Below are positions 33,567 through 45,900 of a stretch of DNA of 64,000 nt, piece after piece. The stretch's first letter is position 1. Each line of letters begins with the position of its first letter. A model generated the notes under the pieces. The model was not told the DNA's origin. It searched no databases and worked only from the letters and a program-made list of their open reading frames with translations. Made by a program: the position numbers and the translations under genes. Source of the DNA: Haliotis asinina (Eukaryota > Mollusca > Gastropoda > Lepetellida > Haliotidae); assembly GCF_037392515.1 (NCBI RefSeq), contig NC_090282.1, forward strand, positions 32,973,054 to 33,037,053, written 5' to 3'.

Positions 33567-35582
33567 TTAAAGGGGCACTGATGTGGAGCAATTTCCGTGG
33601 ACTGGTGTAAACTTTTGTTATTGTTTTTCTCCCGTGAGTACCCGGATGATATCCCAGAATTCGTGACTGGTTCGTGACCTCTGCTGCGCAGTCCGTAAGC
33701 GCAATTGATAGTTTAATTATAGACAGATCAACTGAGGTGAAGTCATTTGTACTTCATTACAAATGTATTAGGAAAACAAATGAAACACTTTGAAGGTTAA
33801 TCATCTGCCAGTGGTAGAAATGGTAAAAAACTATTAGGACGGAAAAATAACGAAGCCAATGTAAGTCTCTATATTTTGTCTCATAACCCTAATTAGTTTA
33901 TTGTCATATTTGTATGATTCTGAAAATTAATAAAAGAACACACGATTTGCTTATACTCATAGTAAATTTCTAACATAACAGCAACACTTATACATTGTAT
34001 AGATTGCCAATGTGGATCCTATTTCACACACATACGCGATCTAGTGTGTGTTTTCTGTCATACAGATTCTGCTGAATGCTACAACAAATAAATTAAAACA
34101 AAATGCAAATAATGACTGTAAAACAGACTAATTTTATAGCAACAATGTCAGGCTACTACCTTGTTCAGGAATGTATCCATCAATATCCACGTAAAAGAAA
34201 TCGTATTCCATTCATCTGCAGCTGGTAAATAATCCTGCTCTGTGTCACGTGTCTTACAACTGTCTCATTTGCGAAAAAGTAACACATCGTTTCACGTCTT
34301 TCGTTGGTGAAAACTAGATAAACCTCTCATTGGTCTCCCAAGATAGCACACCTGGCAACTAATTGTATGATGTCCACTATTCTAAGTAATTTAGTTAACC
34401 AATATTGAGCAGTCAATCAATCAACGCAAGGGTGGTTAATTCTTTGAAGGGAGGATGTTGTTTTGCACTCACACTTTATGACAGGGTGTAATCATCTACA
34501 CACACTGCCTTTTGACAAATCTGCTAGAAGATAAAAGTAATTAATCAATCAGTGTGTTATCAGTTAATCCTTTGATCGATGTTTGTTTTTGTAACTCAGC
34601 TGATAAACCCTCTTGCATCACTTACATGCACATATTACATAACATACAATACATTTGCCATTACAGACCTTAATTTATAATGTTGAGTATTTACTCCAGA
34701 CAGGAGAAATGCCAAATGGGAACCTTTGTTGAGTAACCGAAGTGGTGTTGCTAGTAATTATACCTGTTATAAATTCATGAATTGACCATCAAGAGAATGA
34801 TGACAAATAACACGTGTAGGTTTACACCATCAAACGCGAGTTACAGCAAGGAAGATGTAATCTCTGTGTCCCATGCAGCCTGAAAACACTTATGGGCCGA
34901 AACTGTTTTGAGGATACCAACGGAATTTCGTTACATAAGGAATACACACAGGCATTTGCTGTGTACTTTGGTAAATAGGTGAAATAAGGTTTTTTTTACG
35001 CAAGACAATTTTCAGATTTCTCTACCAAAGGCAAAGTCATCGTTTGTTTTGTTTACGAATTCAAATAAATCAACTGTGTGTTTTATTATCATAAATAATA
35101 AACCATTGTAGCTACCATAGCTACCAAAATTTACGTATGCTATTTGCTATCACAGCTCAACCAACACTCAAAACTACCTAAATATAAAGCTTTGCAATCT
35201 TCCGTACTGAAACAAATGGCTTGCTACGAGCCTGTAGACATCATATTTTCATGTAACATGATTAAATATCGAGGTTAAAAACACAGAAATAGGATCAAAT
35301 TGGATCAGTCAGTATACCATCCAAGCATCCGAAAAGAACTACACTGCTGGGATATATGGTTACAATCAGACAAGGAATATCATGGATATTTTAAACAAAT
35401 GGCATGTGATGGGCATCCGGCCTCCTGACTGTTAAATTGAACAAATTCTGCTAATATGGACAGGAGCCCAGTTCCTTTGTTCGTCAAGGTCGAAGGAGTG
35501 GGCGCTGACCAATTTGCGGTCTGTTTTCGTAACTAGACCGTTGGCGAGAAGCATTATTCGCTCCGCATCATTGCCCATTTAA
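33567..35582. mobile_element. TTAA-flanked transposon, longer copy
   Basis: Left end TTAAAGGGGCACTGATGTGG and right end CTCCGCATCATTGCCCATTT then AA. The first 0.4 kb and last 60 bp match the element at 36925; about 1.5 kb of interior is absent from that copy. No transposase frame was found in the interior. A piggyBac-like origin is suggested by the TTAA border. The two ends could also be unrelated fragments. Confidence 0.55.
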
Positions 35583-36924
35583 CATACACCACGGTTCTGT
35601 TGCTTGCAACATCACATCACTGAGGAAAGAGATCCACCCGTAACCCCCATCTTTTTACATAGAATATTTCCACCTTCCAAAGTGTAATGTTCCAACACTG
35701 AAATAAGATTACTGATTGTTCTTCATATCTGTTCTAGTTCACTGAATGTATATTTAGGGTGAGGTATGCATGCCGCTGGATCCCCCGGCAATATACTATT
35801 AACGACCTAACATAACGTGCTATTTATATCCTACAACAGGACAGACATAATTATCCTGTCACTCAAAAATATATCAATACCATATTTCAAGTGATACCGA
35901 AAATTAACTGGCCAATAACACAGACCATACAATCCAAAAACCTTTCAAATGCAAACTTTCTTTAGGGCTGAGAGTTTGCGCCGTCGTTTCAGAGTGACAG
36001 CAAACTTCCATATTGGTCGTCGCTATTTGCGTCTTGCCCTTCCCTTCCCTGGAATACGTCAAAGGGAAATCACTTTTACCAAATTTTATGCATACCACTA
36101 TAAATAATTCGTCTGTGAAGAAAATCTGCGATACAAATAAATATCGACAAAGCACAATGGAGTTTCTCAGATTAAGCCCTAGTATACTTGCATCTATCGC
36201 TTACAAAGTGAATAAGATATGCTGAAAACAGAACGCCTTCTAAATATCTTAATGTCATTGTTTTTGTTGACCTACATATTTAACTCCCTTTGATAGGGGG
36301 GTAATAATTTATCAATTATCTTTCACTTTGTTTTTCAGAAGAACGTCAGTAGTATAAAAAAACTTTCCTCACATATAGTGATATTAATTATGTGTATGAA
36401 TAACTTGACTACTTTCTGTTATCAGAATGCTCGTAACAACTCTCTAATATTGTCTGTTTACATGTACCCACAATACGTGCTCCCTTGATCCAACATTTCC
36501 CTTTCGGCCGAGCAAATAAGCTACTGGATAAAACGGCCACTAGCTGAAACGAGCCAGAATTTGTTGGCGAAAGAAACGGCCCCGCCAAATACAGCAAAGA
36601 TAGAAGGATAACTCAATTCTCTAAACTTCAGTCTTATGAAATATCATAGATTATCTCTAGATATCTTTTTTCTCAAAACTGTTGAGAAATGTTTTACACA
36701 CAATAATTTGTAGATTGCATATGCCCGTTCGCAACTTTTCAAGACATGCAGCATTCCGGTTTGAGGACCTGTGTCATGTCGACTTGTCCGAACTGAATAC
36801 ACAAATTATAATTGCTCAACAACATCGCATAAAGTAATTGTCTATTTTTCCTCTTCATCAAATTAGCTTCTAAATGCCACTTAGGGCAGAAACAGATTAA
36901 TTAAGTCCAAGATTAGATGAGTAC

Positions 36925-37382
36925 TTAAAGGGGCACTGATGTGGAGCAATTTCCGTGGACTGGTGGTTTCTTTTGTTATTGTTTTTCTCCCGTGAGTACT
37001 CGGATGATATCAAAGAATTCATGACTGGTTCGTGATCTCTGCTGCGCCTCCCATATGTGCAATTGATAGTTTGTGTGTAGAATGATGAACAAAGATGAAG
37101 TCATTTTACTTCGTTGTTATGCAAACAAATCAAACACCTTGAAGTTTACTCATCTGCCAGTGGTATAAAAAAACGTTAGGACTGAAAAGTAACGAAGTCA
37201 ATGTACGACTTTATATTTTGAGTTGTAAACCTAATTAGTTCCTTATCACGTTTGTATGCATTTTGAAAGTTAAAAAAAACACCCCACACGGTCTGCTTAT
37301 ACTTACAGTGAATTTGCTGCTTGGTTTCATAATTAAACCGTTGGTGAGAAACATTATTCATTCCGCATCAGTGTCCCTTCAA
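36925..37382. mobile_element. TTAA-flanked MITE, short copy
   Basis: Left end TTAAAGGGGCACTGATGTGG, right end ATTCCGCATCAGTGTCCCTT then CAA; the ends are imperfect inverted repeats of about 20 bp. About 458 bp, non-coding, closely similar to both ends of the copy at 33567. Confidence 0.78.
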
Positions 37383-37756
37383 TGATCGGATATCTGAATG
37401 TGCACATAGTTGAAGGGGGCAAATTAATGGATGTCAACGTCTGTCATTTGAGGAACAGGATGTTTCGGACTATAGTTTTTTTCCTTCACCCACATATTTA
37501 CCTATATATCTGCATTGCTTCAAAATGTCACTAAGAAAATCCTAATGAATGTTAACTGAATGAGTGTTGAGTAAATAACTACTGAAAAACCACTTCTAAC
37601 TCGATATGTCAATTACAGTTCTGATTCTTCTTTGCCAGTGGTAGATAGAAATGCCTTTTTGGTTGTGAAATGTAAATTGCCGAAAGCACATGTGCTCTGT
37701 CAAATAAGCAGATCTGTGTTCTTGGATGATCGAAACTTACAGACATCCTTTAACAT

Positions 37757-37992
37757 TCCAGTGAGTCAGTGAGTGAGTGAATTTAGTTTTTCACCACACT
37801 CAGCAATATTCCAGCTATATGTAAATAATAGAGTCTGAAACAGACAATCCAGTGATCAACAGCATGAGCACTGATATACGCATTTGGGAACTGATGACAT
37901 GTGTCACCCAGTGTGAGTCTGACAAGCCATTCCCATTAGCCACCTCTTAGGACAAGGGTTGCTTAAGGCCAATATTCTAACCTGAACATTCC
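37757..37992 (+). repeat. Second-family repeat, near full length
   Basis: GTGAGTGAGTGAATTTAGTT, CAATATTCCAGCTATATGTA, CCAGTGATCAACAGCATGAG and GGGAACTGATGACATGTGTC give the family order; ends near TTGCTTAAGGCCAATATTCT. Confidence 0.88.
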
Positions 37993-37996
37993 ACAG

Positions 37997-38065
37997 GATT
38001 CCTAACAACAACAACAACAACAATAACAACAACAACAATGCAACAACAACAACAACAACATTAGT
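37997..38065 (+). repeat. (AAC)n microsatellite
   Basis: Interrupted AAC array (one AAT and one AATGC break), about 70 bp, just right of the repeat above. Confidence 0.93.
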
Positions 38066-39537
38066 AATTTTCTGTCGTATTATACAGACATTTCTTATGA
38101 GATGCTACGCTTGTATCCAAAAGTGTTCTCTTGAAGGACATTGAGAAGATACCCCGTTAACTGCCTGTCTGGTTTTCGCCCCATTACACGGGCCGTTTTT
38201 ATATACACCATTTAGGAGCTGAGCCGTTTTAGACATAACGAAAAGTAGCGACTTCACGAAAACATAGTGCTCAATACTTCGACGGAGTAATTGGTATCGT
38301 GATCGGAGGAAACTACTGTACCGTGTGTGTTTTGGCAGTAAGTGTTTTATTTTATACATTTGTTGTTTGCCTGACTGTGTCAAGGCGCTTTGTATTGGCA
38401 AGAAACCCCAGGCAAACTCAAGTGACAGATTGTTATGTTCATGTCATGTGTCATAATTCAATATCATCACGACATCATGCAATCATACAAGTGCTATCTC
38501 TACATCTGGCGACATTGTCACGTTGGCTCCAGTTGTCATGGTTATTTTTGTGCCTTTGTGACTGGTAGCGAGGAAGAAAAATATGATTTCTGCAAGTGAC
38601 TGATCCTGTACTAGGCAATATAGTTAAGTATGTCACTATTTGTCACGTTTGGTATGTTAACGTTAATGGATCTCTTACACATTATATATTGTTTGGTGAA
38701 GAACATGAAACATCATTATTGGAACCGAAGGAGTGTGATTTCCATGAATTAATCACAAGTGGTACCAGCACAGACATTGTTACTGTTAAGTGTTTCCTGA
38801 TACCTGAATCGTGTTCAGACATTTTAGTGAAGTTCATGTTCTGTTAAAGACTGTGTCGTGTAAGTGGAAAGTATCCAAGTTAACTTATCCAAGATATGAC
38901 ACAAACCGCAAAACTGTACCCAAATGAGGAATGTGCAGGGACTAAGTTAGACAACTGGTGTTTGACTAGCTTCATTGTTCCATTGTCAAATAAAGAGGTT
39001 TTTGTTTCCCAGACTATGAGTTGACACAATATTTTCTTCTGTCTTTGGTCTGCTAAGTGCTACGTAAGGGATACTAACTTTATTAACATTTTCATGCTTA
39101 GAATAACAGTTATATTGACCTCAAACGGAGGTTTGGACGAAGAAGATTTTCACAAGAAAGTCAAATGAATGATTAGCATATTATTTTTTATCAGTAAAGT
39201 GTTGTTGTAATGATTTAATATGCCTTACTTACAGTTTATAACACACATATGCCAACAGGTTGTCTGCTGTTTAGGAAACCGTTGGCAGGATATACACTGT
39301 GTTATCACTAGTTTACAGTCAAGAGTGATGATACGTTACTGTAAACATGGGTAAGGAGCAGCAGGAATATTCAGTAAAGTCTCCAGAAAATGTATATGAA
39401 TTCAGATGTGGATTATGTTTGGAAGTAAAGTTTTGAAATATGAAATAAATGCATGTGTAAGGTGCCCACTGAAAGCCATTTCCTCATGTGCTGTTATGTT
39501 GCCTTCTGCATGAGAATCACTCACTCACTGATTGCAG

Positions 39538-39574
39538 GGTGTCCCGTCATCGCCCCCTGCTTGGCTAGCCCGGC
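39538..39574 (+). other. 5' leader of the KLHL gene
   Basis: The segment between the acceptor and the start codon is untranslated, with an in-frame TAG. A first noncoding exon upstream must exist; one candidate ends at 38337 (TTGGCA|gtaagtg). No clear TATA box or initiator could be picked out near it. Confidence 0.4.
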
Positions 39575-39974
39575 ATGATCGAGTCTCGCAGCTGCTGCGT
39601 GCCAACACATGCCAAAAATGCTTTCGATGTTATGCAAGACCTGCGGCGGCAGCAGCAACTCTGCGATGTCATCCTGTGCGTGGATGGCGCCAAGTTCCAT
39701 GCCCACAAAGTGGTCCTAGCGGGCTGCAGCCCGTACCTGCGGGCAATGTTCACCAATGGGATGCTGGAGACAGACAGGGACTGTGTACAGATACATGGCG
39801 TGGAGCCGCCCACCATGGAGATGCTGCTGGACTTCATGTACACAAGTAACATTGAGATTAATGTGGAAAACGTACAGAGCGTTCTTCAAGGTGCCAGTCT
39901 CTTGGGACTACATTCTCTCAGGACAATCTGCTCACATTTCCTGCAGACCCAGTTGGTGGCATCCAACTGCTTGG
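39575..39974 (+). CDS. KLHL exon 1: BTB/POZ domain
   Basis: Residues about 12-117 form a BTB domain: NAFDVMQDLRRQQQLCDVIL, then FHAHKVVLAGCSPYLRAMF and LLDFMYTSNIEINVENV. The D and H/A-H-K-VLA-S-YF-AMF positions typical of KLHL BTB domains are present. The exon ends SNCLG in phase 1 before gtaagt. Its acceptor (at 39538) follows CACTCACTGATTGCAG, a short CTCA-rich tract, and the 37 nt before the ATG are leader. Confidence 0.93.
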
Positions 39975-42900
39975 GTAAGTTCAACATGTTTGGGTGGGTG
40001 GATGAAGTCTATTACGGAAGGAGTGTGCAGATATATATATAGTCTGGTTCATAATTATTGAGAATTTTTCTTCTTACTTTGAGCTATCCTAACACCTCAA
40101 CTGATTCACTGATACTTAAAACTAAGTAATGGTATAAGGGAGGTAACTCATCTTGGCCTACTGAGTATAGTACAATTAGAGTTACCTCCCCTGAATTTGT
40201 AGCAGACGTCATTTTCCTCAGCACTGTCAACAATGTCTGCTGAAGATAAAAGAAGGTTGATTTTTGAGTTGTGTAATCAAGGAATTGATGATGTAAATAC
40301 ATTGGCAGAGAGAACAGGAACTCCTCTTTCTACTGTGTATAGGATTAGGAAGAATTTTAAAGAGGGAAAGGATTTGGGGCACCAGAAAGGAGCAGGGAGA
40401 CCCAGAAAATTGGACTTCTCAGATCGCGTCCGGCTGGGAATTTTAGCGTCTAAAAAGCAAAGGGCAAGCATCTCCAACATCAGGTATGAAATGATAGAAA
40501 GGGGGTCAACAGTTATATCAAAATCTACAGTTAGAAGAAATTTGATTGATCTTGGATGGGAGAAAAAGACTGGAATTCCTTCTCCTCTCATGAAACAAGA
40601 ACATAAAGACAGGCGTGTTGAGTGGTGTTTGGCACATGAAAACTTTGACTGGGAAAATGTGATTTTTACTGATGAAAGCTCAATATGGGTATATCCCAAT
40701 AATGTGAAAATATGGACAAAGTCTGCGTCAGCACCGTTGTATCGACGACCTAAATACAGCCCAAAGTTTCATGTATGGGGAGGGATATCCTTATTAGGAA
40801 CGACCCCGCTGTGTGTGTTTGAGGGAAATCTGACAAGTCAACGCTACACTAACATATTAGATAATTTTCTCCTTCCAAGTGCACATGTGTTTTATGGAAA
40901 TGACTGGATTTTGCAGCAAGATAATGATCCTAAACACACCGCAAAACATGCCAAGCAGTCGTTTCAGGAGAAAAATGTGACTGCATTACCATTTCCTGCA
41001 TATAGTCCTGACTTAAATCCCATTGAGAACATTTAGGGGATGATGAAGGAATGTGTGAATCAAAAGGGGTTGACAAAAATTGAAGACATGAAGAGAGAAG
41101 TGGTCCGATACCGGGACAGCATAACTCACGAGACACTAACCTCTCTGATAGGAAGTATGCCTACCCGTCTTAGACTGTGCCGTGAAGCTCAAGGAGACTT
41201 GATAAAATATTAAATTGTTACCTACACAACATGAAAAGGTCAGTTCACTTTCACAATACATTCAATTTTATCTGATTTGTTCTCGTTTAATAATATGAAA
41301 TGCTTTAGCTATTCTCAATAATTTTGAACCATACTGTATATGTGGATGGATGAACAGGGGTTCAGTTTTTTTCTTAAAAGCCACTTGCCACTGGGCAAGT
41401 GACTTAAAGAAAGTAACTTGTCCTGACTAATTTTCCACTTGCCCTGGTTTTTATGACATAATCATGATGATGTAGGTATGAAAGAATAAATCAAAGTGGT
41501 AGTTGATTTTTAAAACCCTGATGAAGCCTAGTACAGAAGGATTGTGAGGATGTATTTAACTTTTTCTGTATTCTAGGATGGAAATAGCTGTACCACATAA
41601 CCATGACTCTATGGGAAGTACACTGTCTAAAAGTAAAAATATGTTAAACTGAATTGAAATATGATTTACCATGTCCTGATATTAAGAATAGTTGCTCCAC
41701 TTATCCCTAGGAGAGTTGGGTATGGCTGGTGGTTAGAGCATTCGCTCATCATGCTAAAGTCCTGGGTTCGATTTCCTACATGGTTATACCGTGAAGTCAA
41801 TGTCTGGTTCCCCTGCCATCATATTGCAGGAATAGTACTAAAAGCATTATAAAAGCCAACTCACTCACTCACTCACTCACTCACTCACTCACTCACTCAC
41901 TCACTCACTCACTCACTCACTCACTCACTCACTCACTCACTCACTCACTCACTCACTCACTCACTCACTCACTCACTCACTCACTCACTCACTCACTCAC
42001 TCAAAGTTATCCCTGATTGTGGCATCCAGGGCAGACTGACTCATCATGTCAACATGGTCGTAGTGGCTACACCCAATATTACTTTATACTTTCACACATT
42101 GTAGTTTTCGATGCAGTACCAACATGATTTCTGAGTACCAGACTACAGTTCTGTTGGGATTTGGTTGAAGTCTTACAATAAATGATTACTTTATAACCAA
42201 CAAGCAGTCATCAAAAGTAATTGGTTAGAGTCGTTTTTCTGATTTTCCTATTCAGGTTGTTATTCAGTCCCTCCTGGATTCTGCGATTCCACTGTTGCAG
42301 AAAAAATTGCGAAATTTACCTTGCCATGTAGAAAAACGTCTGGTCCGCGGAAAACGCATTTGCATGCAGAATCCATGCAGAATTTGCCTCTTTTGCTCAT
42401 TTTAATAACTGCATGAAAACTGACTGTCAGCCGAATCGAAAAATAGAACTAATGCCAAAAGTAGGGTTGGTTACACATAAAAAGGACGGACATATGTATT
42501 GTGACATTTCAAAATAATCATGATTAAAGATACTTCATTAATAAACAAAGTTTTAGGCATTTTTTAAATAATATAAGATGAATTTGACACTGCAATTACA
42601 TTCCCAAAATTGATCATTATGGAATTATTTCAGATTTCTTTTTGGTATAAAAATGTCTGCATGTAACCAAAAGTTACAATTGAGAGGAGAGAAATAACTT
42701 TCAGCAAGTGTTTAATTCTCAAACACAGAAAAAGGTGTGGGTGCTTTGTCACTCAAGATGTCATGTGTACTGTCGATATAACTTTATATCTGTGATTAAG
42801 AATTAAACTATGAAGGTCTGTATAATGTTTTGGTTGTTTTTTCTAAATGTTTAAGCCGCAGAATGTTTTGCAGAATATTGAAAAGTAGGGTGCAGAATTT

Positions 42901-45900
42901 GCTTAAATTTGCTGCGGAATTCTGAAAGAATTGTAGCGGAACCCAGGAGGGACTGGTTATTGCAGATGAGTATAACATGATGCAACATGATTTAATAAAG
43001 TGAAGACTAATATATTTAAGAATTAAACATGTTTTCAGGTCCTGACAACTCTGAAGCTATATTCCCTTCTCAAGTTTTTTCAAAGACTAGAACAGTAGTT
43101 CCAAAACCGTTTGTGGTAGCCTATGAGGAAATGTGATTGAATGCTTGGTCAGTTGTTCACTGCAACCAATCGTCTGTTATTTCAGTTAATTGGAACACCA
43201 CTAGATTACTGTATGGGGAGAAAGGGTAGAAAACTGTAATAGTTCAGTGTTCCATAATGAATTGAGTCCCTTAGCTCTTGCAGGAGCAGCAGATTATCGG
43301 TTCAGATTTCTCAGGATATGAGGTTTTCATAATTTTAAACAGTCTTTGTTACTCTACCCTTTCACATTGGACTGATCTGATACTCCATGGTGAAACTGAA
43401 ATAGTGTTAAAGGTTTTGTTCAGTTGCCATTGTACAAAGTAACCTTCGATCAGTTGCACGTCTATGTTTAGGTATGTCAGTATGATCTTAATCCTAGGAT
43501 GGCTTAATTCAGCGGCACCTATGTTTAACTTTAATCCTTCATCACATGCCTCCTGTAGCACTCCGGAAGATCTGATTAGAATTTGGCAACCCCTGGTTTT
43601 TGTTAGAGGTGGCTAATGTTATTGAATGAGCATACTCGTTGACACATTTCATCATATCCCAGTTGCGTCGATCATTGCTCATGCTGTTGATCACTGGATT
43701 GTCTGGTCCTGATTTACTGACTGCCACCATTTAGCTGGCATACAGCTGAGTGTGACATTAAACAACAAATAAACAATAAACAAACACAAACTGTAACAGA
43801 ATTCAGCTACTTACATCAGCTCTCCATGTTTGCAGGTATCCAACACTTTGCAGACATGTACACATGTACAGAGCTGGAAGCAATTGCAAGACAGTTCATC
43901 TATCAGAACTTTCTTGAGGTCGTGCGAACAGAAGAGTTTTTCGATCTTGCTGAAGAGAGGCTTCTCCAGTTGTTGAAAAGTGATAAACTTCAGGTGATGG
44001 CTGAGAGCCAGGTATTTGAGGCAGCATCAGCATGGTTGCAGTGGGACCCCGTGTGTCGTCTTGACAAAGCATGCACTGTTCTCCAGCACATCCGATTAGC
44101 GTTGCTGGAGTTGCCATACTTGGAAAACGTTGTGTTGAAATCCGAGTTTTTTCGTACATGTCCAAAGTGCCAGTTGTTCATCAGCAAAGCAATTCGAACA
44201 AAACAGGACATGACTGCCATGCAACTTGTGACCCCACGAGCCCAGCCCCCGTGTATATATGTGGTGGGGGGCAGGAACAGTTCGGACTGTCAGCTGAAGA
44301 GTGTGGAGAGATATGACTTTCTGACTGATCAGTGGATGTCCATGGTAGGAGCAACACTTGGCCGGAGAAGTGTCACACGAATACTGTCAACTTGTTGTGT
44401 GACAACAACTTATTTGTTGTGTTTTTACCATGTTAATGATGATCATTTGTTTTGAAGAAAGGGGAAAGAATGAACATAATGCACAGAAATGTTGTAAATA
44501 CTTTTTGCATCATAAAGAGATGGCATATTTTCCACAAATCCACAAATTTAAATGCAAAGTAATCGATCCTGGACCCTGTTCTGAACCTACTGTGTCTGGA
44601 CTAGATTTTGCTTTTTCCAAATTAAAACAGATAATTTTATTGATCATACTCACAATGCTTTCCCTGACTAATTCTCTGCATATTCCAGCCAAGTATGAAC
44701 ATCGCCCGGACAGCGGTAGGGGCCACCAGCTTGGATGGCATGCTGTTTGCGGTAGGTGGCGAGTGTGCGCTGGTCGACACTCAGGAGGACACTCTCTACC
44801 TCCGCTGTGTGGAGTGTTATGATCCAGTCATGAAACAGTGGATACCAAAGACAGAGATGAAGGTTGCAAGGTCATTTGTGGCAGTAGCTGCAGTGGCAGG
44901 GGTCTTGTATGCTATAGGTAAGTTGTCACACACTGCTATGGGTATATATAGGGGCTGGGAGTAGCCTAGTGGTTAATATGGTCGCTCGTCACACTGAAGA
45001 TCCGGGTTGAATTACCCACATGGGTACAGTGTGTGGAGCCAATTTCTGATTTTCATTGCCGTGATTTTGCTGGAATGTTTCTAAAACCTACGTAAGACAA
45101 AACTCACTCACTCACTCACTTTTATGGGTATATTGGTGACATGTTGTCTCACAGAAAGGGAGCACTTTTGCCAAAGTCAAACATGATGTAAGTATTCAAT
45201 ATGCAGACTTCTAGCGCTTGGATCCACCAGAAATTTGTGTTTGTGATGTACCCTGATTATTATTTTTCACTAGACTAGGTGAATGGTGTCACTGAAATAA
45301 TAAATGTCTGAGACCTGCATTGCTTTGGTATTTCACCACTGTGATATACTGTAGTACTGGGTGGTTTTAACATAGCCTATCTTTCACTCCCTCTGGTGGA
45401 GGTAAAGTAGCACAGTTACGATGTCTTAGATTTGAAGTGAAGGGACCACAATATCTTGTGATTGTGTGGATTGGATGTCCTTGTGCAAGGGCAGCATGTG
45501 ACTCATGCTATCAACCACAAGTCTTGATAGTTAGTAACTAACTTTTTACTTGACTTTTTCAAGTTTAGGACGTTTTCTTTAGAGAATAGTAGTATGTAGT
45601 GTGTGTAGTGTGGGGTAAAAGGTGGTTTATGAAATAAAGCTAAAGCGACCTTCACTTAAGTTTGACAACACATGTTACAACATGTGGAAGCTGAACTAAC
45701 CAAGATGGTGACACTATTCAAGGGGGTGAGGACCGATCATGCAGCTATAGCATCATGGAGAGATACGATCCCAAGACAGAGATGTGGTGTTTTGCTCCCA
45801 GTATGAAGAGGAAGCGGGCAGGCTCCGGGGTTTCTGTGTGTGATGGAAAGATCTACGTAGCTGGTAAGATAATGATCCGAACATCTTTATCCATTCACTA

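Larger units (their letters stand above)
32602..39537. other. Upstream region between the two divergent genes
   Basis: About 6.9 kb between the A20/caspase-like leader and the KLHL leader. It should hold both promoters and first noncoding exons (candidates end at 34160 on minus and 38337 on plus). I cannot locate core promoters. Transposon-like elements occupy 33567-35582 and 36925-37382, a repeat 37757-37992 and an AAC array 37997-38065. Short open frames here look like chance. Confidence 0.5.

Noticed and set aside
36409-36597. Short minus-strand frame upstream of the KLHL gene
   Set aside because: 62 codons with no splice or motif support; likely chance.
40277-40699. 140-codon minus-strand frame
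   Set aside because: Antisense shadow of the Tc1-like transposase.
41355-41460. Paired CCACTTGCC / GGCAAGTG motifs
   Set aside because: Possible small inverted repeat, but arms are short and unequal and no second copy is in the window.
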